Source: Thiorhodovibrio winogradskyi (GTDB lineage: Bacteria > Pseudomonadota > Gammaproteobacteria > Chromatiales > Chromatiaceae). Taken from it: DNA of 64,000 nucleotides. The first letter of the stretch is position 1. Each line of letters begins with the position of its first letter. The DNA lies in assembly GCF_036208045.1 (NCBI RefSeq), contig NZ_CP121472.1, positions 3,483,531 to 3,547,530 of the forward strand, given 5' to 3'. The translations under genes were made by a program, and so were the position numbers. Under the pieces are notes generated by a model, which was given only the letters and a program-made list of their open reading frames with translations, made no database searches and had not been told where the DNA came from. Below, piece by piece: positions 9,332 through 18,700 of this stretch.

Positions 9332-9520
9332 ATGCCTTTAATTACTTTAATTATCACCCTTGCCGTCGTTGGTCTGATTCTGTGGGCTGTCAATACCTAT
9401 CTGCCAATGGACGGGAAAATAAAGCAAATAATGAATATCGTCGTCGTCATTGTCGTGATTCTCTGGCTGTTGTCAGTCTTTGGAATCCTGCCTTCAATGT
9501 CGACGATGCGGATCGGGTAA
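9332..9520 (+). CDS. Thivi_2564 family small membrane protein, copy 2
   Basis: The 62-residue protein is nearly identical to that at 4467, with two membrane helices around YLPMDGKIK and the tail MSTMRIG. A GGAGAAA ribosome site precedes the ATG. It is followed after a short gap by an intact DUF3185 gene, showing the original arrangement that is damaged in block A. Function is unknown. Confidence 0.88.
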   Translation: MPLITLIITLAVVGLILWAVNTYLPMDGKIKQIMNIVVVIVVILWLLSVFGILPSMSTMRIG

Positions 9521-9563
9521 TGTAGCGGCGTGGGTTGTGTTACCGATTGAGAACAATGTCATC

Positions 9564-9782
9564 ATGAATGCCATCAAGATTGCCGCTATTGTGTTAATTA
9601 TTGCCGGTGGATTGGGACTGGCCTATGGCGGCTTCAGTTACACCGCGGAGTCTCGTCAGGCCAACATCGGTCCGATTGAGCTGACGATGAATGAGCGCCA
9701 TTGGTTCAGTATTCCCGTCTGGGCGGGTATGGCGGCCATTACTATGGGTGTCTTGCTACTCGCTGTCCCAAGAAAAAACTAG
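9564..9782 (+). CDS. DUF3185 family small membrane protein
   Basis: The 72-residue protein has an N-terminal helix (IKIAAIVLIIAGGLGLAYGG), a short polar segment (ESRQANIGPIELTMNERHW) and a second helix (IPVWAGMAAITMGVLLLAV). This is the layout of DUF3185 proteins, which are of unknown function and frequent beside CsbD and other stress genes. It is the intact equivalent of the truncated frame at 4697. It follows the Thivi_2564 gene and probably shares its transcript. Confidence 0.85.
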   Translation: MNAIKIAAIVLIIAGGLGLAYGGFSYTAESRQANIGPIELTMNERHWFSIPVWAGMAAITMGVLLLAVPRKN

Positions 9783-9846
9783 CTGAAGTTCTTTAGCCGA
9801 CCCACTTCACACCACCCTCCCTGACGGGAGGGGCAAGGAGAATCCT

Positions 9847-10920
9847 ATGACAACTGTTACATCTTCAAAAAAGGAGGCTTTGACCAAGAAAGTTGCGAAG
9901 GTCGCGACCTACTACCATCCCAAAACCTGGAAAGAAAAAGGCGTCTGGTGGACCCTAGGGTTGTTTTCGATCACCTATCTGGTTGTTGTCATCATCCTGG
10001 GGATCTATTGGTCACGCTCACCGGGCCTGTTTGATGTGCGCGAACAAGCGTTATCGCTGATGGACAGTAACACGAGCAAGCTGGTGACCGGGACCATCAC
10101 AACAGCCACGGCCATCCGCATCGGCGAGACGCTGCTCGACAAACCCGGCGGCTATTTAACCAACGATATCAGCCCGCCCGGGGTCTATTTGGATAACATC
10201 CCCAACTGGGAATTCGGCGCCTTGACGGCGTGGCGCGATCTGACCCATGCCATGCGCAATGACTTCAGCCGTTCTCAGTCCCAGTCGGTTGAAAACAAGG
10301 ATCTGGCCATCGCGCAACCTCAGTCCAATTACCAATCAAATTCCTGGATTTTGCCCTCCAGCGAGTCGGAGTACCGCACCGGCATCAACGCCCTGCACCG
10401 TTACAACCGGGCGCTTGCCGCGACCGGAGACGCGCATGCGCAATTCTATGCCCGGGCTGACAATTTATCCGGCTACCTGGAAGTGGTCTCCAAGCGCCTT
10501 GGCAGCCTGGCGCAGCGCCTCTCCTTTGCAGTGGGTCAGGACGTGCTCGATAACGCCTTGGCCGGCGAGTCCAAGGCCAGTCAATCGACACCAAAACCCG
10601 CGCAAGAGAGAACCAAGACCCCGTGGATGAAAATTGATGACATCTTTTTCGAGGCGCGCGGTTACACCTGGGCTGTGCTGCATTCCTTAGAGGCGATGGA
10701 GATTGACTTTGCATCGGTGCTTGAGGACAAAAATGCAGCGGTTTCCCTGAAGCAAATCACCCGCGAATTGAAAAATACTCAAAACACTGTCTGGAGTCCG
10801 TTGATCCTCAACGGCCACGGTTTTGGCCCCATGGCGAATCATTCACTGGTGATGGCCTCTTATGTCTCCCGGGTCAATGCCGCGATTACCGATTTGCGCA
10901 ATTTATTGCAAACGGGTTGA
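9847..10920 (+). CDS. DUF2333 family membrane-anchored protein
   Basis: The 357-residue protein has one membrane helix near the N terminus (LGLFSITYLVVVIILGIYW, about residues 37-55). A long, mostly helical periplasmic part follows, with PGGYLTNDISPPGVYLDN and LTAWRDLTHAMRNDFSRSQS typical of DUF2333. The family has no established function. A GGAG ribosome site precedes the ATG. It belongs to the block B run of envelope genes between DUF3185 and CsbD; no counterpart survives in block A. Confidence 0.85.
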   Translation: MTTVTSSKKEALTKKVAKVATYYHPKTWKEKGVWWTLGLFSITYLVVVIILGIYWSRSPGLFDVREQALSLMDSNTSKLVTGTITTATAIRIGETLLDKPGGYLTNDISPPGVYLDNIPNWEFGALTAWRDLTHAMRNDFSRSQSQSVENKDLAIAQPQSNYQSNSWILPSSESEYRTGINALHRYNRALAATGDAHAQFYARADNLSGYLEVVSKRLGSLAQRLSFAVGQDVLDNALAGESKASQSTPKPAQERTKTPWMKIDDIFFEARGYTWAVLHSLEAMEIDFASVLEDKNAAVSLKQITRELKNTQNTVWSPLILNGHGFGPMANHSLVMASYVSRVNAAITDLRNLLQTG

Positions 10921-10981
10921 ACCGGTCGTTATCCGGGTGCTTCAGGTGCCCATCAACCAATCAGTCAAAGAGGTGATCGAG

Positions 10982-11590
10982 ATGGTCAATGTTCAGCGTT
11001 CGAGTTTAATCACCATGAGTTTGCTCCTGGGCGCGGGCGTGCTGATCCCGGTCGGTTCCCAGCCAAGGTGCGGGGATGAGCCGCGCGTGATTCTTGCTGG
11101 CGACATGATGCAGGTCGCCGAGACGCCAACAACCTGGGCTATACGACCTGCCGACGAAAAAAAATCATTGACGCAATTGCCTGGCCACCAGAGTGCAATC
11201 AGCGCGGGCGCGTCGGCACCGCCGCTGGATGTGATGTCCTCGGAGATCCAAACCCTTGATGGCATACGCTATGTCTCGGGCGGCATCGGTGAGAGTGAGC
11301 GTACTGAACTCAAGGCCATCGGACGGGAGTTTAACCTGCATTTGATGTTCGCGACCCAAGGCAGTGGCAAGTACCTTTCGGCGGTGCGGGTAAATATTCT
11401 AGATGCGCGCAGTAATCCAGTGCTGACCGTTGTCTCCAACGGCCCCTGGTTTCTTGCCCAATTGCCTGCGGGCCAGTACCGGGTTGAAGTGACACCCACG
11501 GGAAAAAGGGGTAAAGGCGAGACTCAAGGGAAAACTGTCAATCTTGGCAGCGAAGGCCAGGCGCAAATGGATTTCTATTGGAAAATATAG
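10982..11590 (+). CDS. Exported protein with carboxypeptidase-regulatory-like fold
   Basis: The 202-residue protein begins with a signal peptide (SSLITMSLLLGAGVLIPVG). A conserved region follows: GIRYVSGGIGESERTELK, a beta-rich part with VRVNILDARSNPVLTVVSNG, then GPWFLAQLPAGQYRVEV. This resembles a family of periplasmic proteins with a prealbumin-like regulatory domain; no catalytic residues are evident. The start at 10982 follows GAGGTG; a longer frame from 10862 overlaps the preceding gene. It is 61 bp after the DUF2333 gene. Confidence 0.75.
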   Translation: MVNVQRSSLITMSLLLGAGVLIPVGSQPRCGDEPRVILAGDMMQVAETPTTWAIRPADEKKSLTQLPGHQSAISAGASAPPLDVMSSEIQTLDGIRYVSGGIGESERTELKAIGREFNLHLMFATQGSGKYLSAVRVNILDARSNPVLTVVSNGPWFLAQLPAGQYRVEVTPTGKRGKGETQGKTVNLGSEGQAQMDFYWKI

Positions 11591-11610
11591 ACGATGAGAA
11601 ATTAAGCCTA

Positions 11611-11633
11611 TGTACGCTAGCGTACCGAACAGA
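11611..11633. promoter_or_regulatory. Palindromic element before csbD copy 2
   Basis: It contains a perfect 14-bp palindrome GTACGCTAGCGTAC followed by CGAACAGA. It lies exactly 112 bp before the CsbD ATG at 11723, as in the first CsbD copy. Confidence 0.6.
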
Positions 11634-11660
11634 TTTGCGAATACCTTTAGTCTGTGATTT

Positions 11661-11682
11661 GAGCGATGAGAAACATCACTCA
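11661..11682 (+). promoter_or_regulatory. Conserved hairpin in csbD leader, copy 2
   Basis: GAGCGATG and CATCACTC can pair around AGAAA, extended by a flanking T-A pair. The block is conserved with 4837-4858 at identical distances from the palindrome and from the start codon. Confidence 0.45.
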
Positions 11683-11722
11683 CAACCCCTCCGTCTTTAT
11701 TCTGCGAATCAGGATTTTCTCC

Positions 11723-11908
11723 ATGAACAAACAGCAAATGAATGGCCGTATTGATGAAGCAAAGGGCAAGGTGATGGAAGTTACCGGTAAGATGCTCGGC
11801 AATGAGAAACTTGAACTGCGGGGCAAAATTCAAAAGAAGGCCGGGCAGGTACGGGCGGGTGTCGGTGATGTAGCCGAAGACATTAATCACCCAAGCAAAG
11901 CACTTTAA
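11723..11908 (+). CDS. CsbD family stress protein, copy 2
   Basis: The 61-residue hydrophilic protein contains DEAKGKVMEVTGKMLGNEKL and RGKIQKKAGQVR, the CsbD core. It is closely similar to the copy at 4899. The start at 11723 matches the start chosen for copy 1. It is followed 29 bp later by a SYLF-domain gene, probably on the same transcript. Confidence 0.9.
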   Translation: MNKQQMNGRIDEAKGKVMEVTGKMLGNEKLELRGKIQKKAGQVRAGVGDVAEDINHPSKAL

Positions 11909-11937
11909 TCACGTCATTACTAAGGGCAGAACAGGAA

Positions 11938-12507
11938 ATGAAAATGACTCCATCACAAAACAGAATGAAGCAACTCCTGCTCGCGACGGCGGCGACCTTC
12001 TCACTGCTTGCTGTCAGTGCGCAGGCTGTCGCTGCTACAGCGGAAGATCTGGATCGAGACGCATCTCAGGCATTGCAACTGCTTTATAAGTCCAACCCGA
12101 CCGCGAAAGTCATCGCCGAGAAGGCAACAGCCATTCTGGTGTTTCCGAGCGTCATCAAGGCCGGGCTGGTATTTGGCGGTAGCTATGGCGAAGGCGTGCT
12201 CATGAAAGCGGACAAGGTTGCCGGTTATTACAACTCGGTGTCCGCGTCCTGGGGTTGGCAAGCGGGCGCTCAATCTTACAGCTATGTGGTCTTTTTGATG
12301 AACGACAAAGCCGTGACTTATCTTGATAAGTCGGAAGGTTGGGAAATCGGTGTTGGCCCCACTGTCGCTGTCGTGGATCAAGGGCTGGCTGAGAATCTGT
12401 CTTCGACAACGCTGCAAGACGATGCCTACGCCTTCATTTTCGATCAGAAGGGTCTGATGGCGAGTCTGAGCATTGAAGGGACCAAAATCAGTCCGATTAA
12501 ACGTTGA
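11938..12507 (+). CDS. SYLF (YSC84-type) lipid-binding exported protein
   Basis: The 189-residue protein has a signal peptide (LLLATAATFSLLAVSAQAVA, cleavage near residue 33). A SYLF/YSC84 domain follows: AILVFPSVIKAGLVFGGSYG, EGVLMKADKVAGYYNSVSAS and YVVFLMNDKAVTYLDKSEGW. SYLF domains bind phosphoinositides or other lipids in eukaryotes; bacterial versions are periplasmic or envelope proteins often annotated twin-arginine-like. A second Met two codons on (11944) is an equally plausible start. It follows CsbD in a stress-type cluster. Confidence 0.88.
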   Translation: MKMTPSQNRMKQLLLATAATFSLLAVSAQAVAATAEDLDRDASQALQLLYKSNPTAKVIAEKATAILVFPSVIKAGLVFGGSYGEGVLMKADKVAGYYNSVSASWGWQAGAQSYSYVVFLMNDKAVTYLDKSEGWEIGVGPTVAVVDQGLAENLSSTTLQDDAYAFIFDQKGLMASLSIEGTKISPIKR

Positions 12508-12603
12508 TTGGATGGAGACGCGCGGGCCAATGCTCGTGCGTTATTGCATTGAGGCATGTGTCAATCGTTAACCTTAACTATTAGATCAAAATCTTAAATA
12601 GAC

Positions 12604-12681
12604 GAACCACAGATTCACACAGATGTTGTCACCTTTTGGTGTCTTATTCGATATGTGTTTATTTGTTTTTATCTGTGGTTC
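12604..12681. repeat. Inverted repeat of the ACCACAGAT type
   Basis: GAACCACAGAT (12604-12614) and ATCTGTGGTTC (12671-12681) are perfect inverted arms around a 56-bp AT-rich centre. The sequence resembles the intergenic element with ACCACAGATTCACACAGAT seen dispersed in many bacterial genomes. It directly precedes the glucan synthase gene. Whether it is a mobile remnant or a leader structure cannot be told from one copy. Confidence 0.55.
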
Positions 12682-12714
12682 AAAATCGATTCACTCACCC
12701 AGGAGGCCGCGCCC

Positions 12715-15700
12715 ATGATTTCAATGAACAGAGCGATGCGCGCGGTTTTGCTCGGGTGGCGCAACTGGCTGGGTGGCGAGCGCCTGGGCGACTCCCATCG
12801 CGGCGATGAGCCACCACTGCGTGGGGAATTGTTCAGCGCCGCTCAAATGGAAGCCCATGGCAAGGTGCTGGCGGCATCGCATCAACTCATGCCGGGCCAT
12901 CCGCCGGATCGGTTGCTCGGGCGTTTGACCGAGAATGGCCAGGTGCTGGTGGAAGTCTGCCGGCTGCTGATGGTCGCGGTGAGCGAGAAACGCCGGATCG
13001 CGCCCGCCGGAGAGTGGCTGCTGGATAATTTTTATTTGATCGAGGAGCAGATTCGCACCGCCAAGCGTCATCTGCCCAAGGGCTATAGCCGCGAGTTGCC
13101 GCGTCTGCGCACTGGGGCCTCGGCAGGTCTGCCCAGGGTCTATGACCTGGCGCTGGAGATGATCGCCCATGGAGACGGGCGGGTGGATCCGGAGAATCTC
13201 AGCCGCTTTATCGCCGCCTATCAAAGTGTGACCGTGCTGCGCCTTGGTGAACTGTGGGCCATACCCATCATGCTGCGCCTGGCGCTGATTGAGAATCTCC
13301 GCCGTGTCGCCGCGCGTGTGGCCGCCAGTCGCACGGATCAGAATCTGGCCGATGGCTGGGCTGATCGCATGCTGGCGATGGCGGGCAGTGATCCGAAAAA
13401 TCTGATTCTCGAGATCGCCGACATGGCGCGGTCACATCCGCCCATGTCGGGCACCTTTGTCGCTGAACTGGCACGCCGGCTGCAAGGGCGCAGCGCGGCA
13501 CTCGCCCTTCCGCTCACCTGGATCGAACAGCAACTGGGCGAGTCTGGGCTGAGTATTGAGCATCTGGTGCGGGCCGAGAACCAGCAGCAGGCAGGGGATC
13601 AGGTCTCCATCGGCAACAGCATCGGCAGCCTGCGTTTCCTTGGCGCCATGGACTGGCCTGAGCTGGTCGAGACCATGAGCCTGGTTGAACGCACCCTGCG
13701 CGAGGATCCGGCGGGGATTTACGGGCGCATGGATTTCGCCACTCGGGATCGCTACCGGCATGTAGTGGAGCGCATCGCCAAGCGCGGGCGGCTGTCCGAG
13801 GTGGAAGTGGCGCGCGCGGCCATTGAACTGGCACAGGAACGCGCGACCGGCCTGTTAGACAGGGACGACCCAGCGGCCCATGTGGGCGATCTCCTGATCG
13901 GTCGCGGTCGCCATCAACTTTACAGCCGCGCCAAGGTGCGCAAGCCTAGGCTGGCGGGCGCGGCGCGACCCGGCGGCCGTGCGGCCTTGGCACTCTACCT
14001 TGGTGGCATCCTGCTGCTGACGGCGGGCTTTTCCTGGGGTTTGCTGACGCAGACGGTTGGGGCGCCGCCCTGGTTGATGCCCATCATCGCTGTTCTGGCC
14101 GTGCTTGCCACCAGCGAACTGGCAGTAGCGCTGGTGAACTGGCTGGCGAGTCTGCTCGCCACGCCCCAGGCGCTGCCGCGCATGGACTGGTCTGCCGGCC
14201 TGGCGCCGGAGGCGCGCACCCTGGTGGTGACGCCGACCCTGCTTGGCAGCGCCGACGGGGTCGAGGCGCTGATTGAGGCCCTGGAGGTGCGCTTCCTGGC
14301 CAATCGCGACCCGCATCTGCATTTTGCGCTGCTGACCGATCTCCATGATGCGCCGAGCGAGACGCTGCCCGGCGATCAGGCGCTGATCGAGCGCGCCGAA
14401 CAAGGTGTCATCGCGCTCAATGCCAAGTATCCGAGTACCAGCGGCGATCATTTCTTCCTCTTCCATCGCCCGCGCCGCTTTAATCCGCACGCCGGGGTCT
14501 GGATGGGGTATGAGCGCAAACGCGGCAAGCTCATGGATCTGAATGCCTTGCTGCAAGGCCGCGACGACAGCAGCGCGCCGCGCGCAACAGCACAGAGCGT
14601 CGCGTCCTCAGCAAACCCCGAGGCGCGTTTTGCGCTCATCGTCGGCGACCGGCGCATTCTGGCAAACATGCGTTATGTCATTACCCTGGACACCGACACC
14701 CAACTCCCACGCGATGCGGCCCTGGAGATGGTCGGCGCCATGGAACACCCGCTGAACCGGCCGCGCTTCGATCCAGCGCTCGGGCGGGTCGCGACGGGCC
14801 ACGGCATCTTGCAGCCACGGGTAGCGGTGAGCCTGCCGGGGGCGAATCGCTCCCGCTTCGCGCGCCTGCATGGCCAGGATGCCGGCATTGATCCCTACAC
14901 TCATGCGGTGTCGGATCTGTATCAGGATTGGTTCCAGGAAGGCTCCTTCATCGGCAAGGGCATCTATGCGGTCGATGCCTTCGAGGCGGCGATCGACGAC
15001 CACTTCCCGGAGAATCGCATACTCAGTCATGATCTGCTCGAAGGCTGCTACGCGCGCTCGGGCTTGCTTTCTGATGTGCAACTCTACGAGGACTATCCGG
15101 CGAGCTACAGCGCGGATGTCAGCCGGCGTCATCGCTGGATCCGCGGCGACTGGCAGATTGCCCAGTGGCTGCTGCCGCGTGTGCCCGGTCGGGATGGTCG
15201 CCCGCGCCGCAATCCCATTTCTCTGCTGTCACGCTGGAAGCTGGCCGATAACCTGCGTCGCAGCTTGGCGCCCGCCGCGCTCACCCTGCTGCTGGTGCTG
15301 GGGCTGACGCAGCTGGCCAAGCCGGACATCTGGGCCTTGGCGGTGCTGGGCATCCTGCTGATTCCGGCGCTGCTGACCGCGATCCTGGGTGTGCTGAGCA
15401 AGCCCGGCGATCTGCGCTGGTCGACGCATTTGGGTGCCGCGGTGCGCACCGCCGGGCGCAGTTTGAAGCAGGCGCTGTTTCACCTCGCCTGTCTGCCCTA
15501 CGAAGCCTACTTTAGCCTCGATGCCGTGATCCGCACCCTATGGCGGCTGGTTGTGAGCCGACGCCACCTGCTTGAATGGACCTCCTCGGCTGATTTGACG
15601 CGCGCGAATGATGGACTCGCCGCCACCTACAGCACCATGTGGATCGCGCCGGCATTGGCGCTGATCGCGGGCACGGGCTTGGCCTTGCGCGAGCCGCTGG

Positions 15701-18700
15701 CCCTGCTCGTCGCGGCCCCCGTGCTACTGGCCTGGCTGGCCGCGCCCTGGCTCGCGTGGTGGATGAGCCGTCCGCTCAAGCCACGCGAGGCGCACCTCAG
15801 TGTGGAGCAAACCCGATTCCTGCACCGCAGCGCGCGCAAGACCTGGGCCTTCTTCCAGACCTTTGTCGGCGCCGACGATCACTGGCTGCCGCCGGACAAT
15901 ATGCAGGAGCATCCGGTGGCCGTGGTGGCGCATCGCACCTCACCGACCAACATGGGGCTCGCATTGTTGGCGAATCTGACCGCCCATGACTTCGGCTACC
16001 TGAGCGCTGGCGGACTCTTGACCCGCACTGGCGCTCAGCTTGGCACCATGGCTGGATTGGCGCGCTATCAGGGTCACTTCTTCAACTGGTACGACACCCA
16101 AACACTGGAACCACTCGAACCGCGCTATATCTCCTCGGTGGACAGCGGCAACCTGGCCGCGCATTTGCTCATCCTGCAACCCGGTCTGCTGGCGCTGATC
16201 GATGCGCCCATGCTGAATCCTCGCTGGCTTGACGGAATCGCCGACAGCTTGGAGTTGCTGGCGGAGACCATCCCCGCTGCGCGGCTTGCGCGCTTCACGC
16301 AACACCTGGCCGCCGCGCGCCGCGCGCCGCCAGCCGACTTGGGTGCCGCCCAGGATTGTCTCGCCGCACTGACGGCGGCCAGTGCCAAGGTGGTGCAAGA
16401 CATCGATGGTAAGTCCACCGATGAGGCAAGAGCTTGGGCGCAACGCCTGGCCGACGACTGTCGTGCCCTGCTTGAGTATCTGATGATTCTGATTCCCAAA
16501 GATCAGAACCCCTCCCACCTCGATATCGCCATCACGCTGCGCCAACTCGCCGAGCTTGAGACCAGCGCCGGTGAAGAAGCCGCCCAACCGGCTTGCGAGC
16601 AGATTCGCGACATCCGGCAACTGGCGCAAACCGCAAGCGAACTGGCTCACATGTCGTTGGACTTCCTGTTCGACGAGGCCCAATCCCTGCTTGCCATCGG
16701 CTTCCGGGTCGCCGAGCGGCGGCGCGACGAGAGCTACTACGATTTGCTCGCCTCAGAGGCGCGCCTGGGCTGTTTCGTCGCCATCGCCCAAGGTCAGTTG
16801 CCACAGGAGAGCTGGTTTGCGCTCGGTCGCCTGCTCACCCGCGCCTCCGGCAACACCACGCTGCTGTCCTGGAGCGGCTCCATGTTCGAGTATCTGATGC
16901 CGCTGCTGGTGATGCCAAGCTTCGAAAACACCTTGCTCGATCAGACCTACCGCAGCGCCGTCGCCCGTCAGATCCGCTATGGCAAAGAGCGCGGCGTGCC
17001 CTGGGGTGTGTCGGAATCCGGCTACAACGGCGTCGATGCCCAACTGAACTATCAGTACCGCGCCTTTGGTGTGCCGGGGCTGGGGCTAAAGCGCTGGCTG
17101 GCCGAGGATCTGGTGGTCGCGCCCTACGCCTCGGCGCTGGCGCTGATGGTGGCGCCCGAGGCCGCCTGCCAGAACTTGCAGCGGCTCGCCGCCAGTGGGC
17201 TGGCGGGACCCTTTGGTTTCTATGAGGCGATTGATTACACCCCGTCGCGGCTGCCGCGTGGGCAGGCAAGCGCCGTGGTGCGCTCCTTCATGGCCCATCA
17301 TCAGGGCATGACCTTGCTCTCGCTGGCGCATCTGCTGCTCAATCGCCCAATGCAGCGTCGCTTTGCCGCCGTACCGTCGTTCCAGGCCACGGAGCTGCTG
17401 CTGCAAGAACGCGTTCCCAAGACCACGGCTTTCTATTCGGACACCCACGGTGAGATCATCAGCGAACATGCCAGCGAGAGTCCGCTGGAGTCGCCGATTC
17501 GGGTGCTGACCACACCCCACACCCCGCACCCCGAGGTGCAGTTGCTGTCGAACGGTCGCTACCATGTGATGGTGACCAACGCTGGCGGCGGCTACAGCCG
17601 CTGGCAGGATCTCGCCGTCACCCGCTGGCGCGAGGACAGTACCCGCGATCATTGGGGCAGTTTCTGCTATCTGCACGATCTGAACAGGGGCGCCGTCTGG
17701 TCCAATGCCTACCAGCCGACCTGTGCGACCCCGGAGCACTTCGAGGCGATTTTCTCCGAAGGCCGCGCCGAGTTCCGTCGCCGCGACCAGGAGATCGAGA
17801 CCTACACCGAGATCGTGGTCTCGCCCGAGGATGACCTTGAGCTGCGCCGACTGCGCCTGACCAACCGCTCGCGCGGGCGGCGGGTGATCGAGGTCACCAG
17901 CTACAGCGAGGTGGTACTCGCCCCACCCGCCGCCGATGCCCTGCATCCGGCCTTCAGCAATCTGTTCATGCAGACCGAGATTCTCCTCGCCAACGCGGCG
18001 ATTCTCTGCCACCGCCGACCGCGCTCGAGCGAGGAGACCTCGCCCTGGCTGTTTCATGCGTTGGTGGTGCGGGACAACAACGGAGCCGAGACGTCCCTTT
18101 CGCCATCCTGCGAAACGGATCGTATGCGCTTTATCGGACGCGATCGCACGCTCGCCGACCCGCTAGCGCTGGATCAGCCCGGCGCACTGTCCGGCACGGC
18201 CGGCGCGGTGCTCGACCCCATGGTCGCCATTCGCCAGCGCATTGTTTTGGAGGCCGATCAAAGCACCACCATCGATCTGATCCAGGGCATCGGCGCCACC
18301 CGCGAGCAGGCGCTAGGACTGGTTGAGAAGTATCAGGACGCACGCCTCGCCAATCGGGTGTTTGATCTGGCCTGGACGCATAGCCAGGTGGTGCTGCGCC
18401 AACTGAATGCGACTCCGGCTGACGCCCAGCTCTACGGACGCCTGGCTAGTTCCATTCTCTACACCAATGCCTCGCAGCGTGCCGCGCCTGCCGTGCTGGC
18501 GCAAAATCGGCGCGGTCAGTCGGGTCTGTGGAGTCACGCGGTCTCAGGCGATGTGCCCATTGTGCTGTGCCAGATCTCCGATCAGGCCAACATCGCCCTG
18601 GTGCATCAACTGGTTCAGGCGCATGCCTATTGGCGCCTAAAGGGGCTGACCGTTGATCTGGTGATTTGGAACGAGGATCATGCCGGCTATCGTCAGCAGC

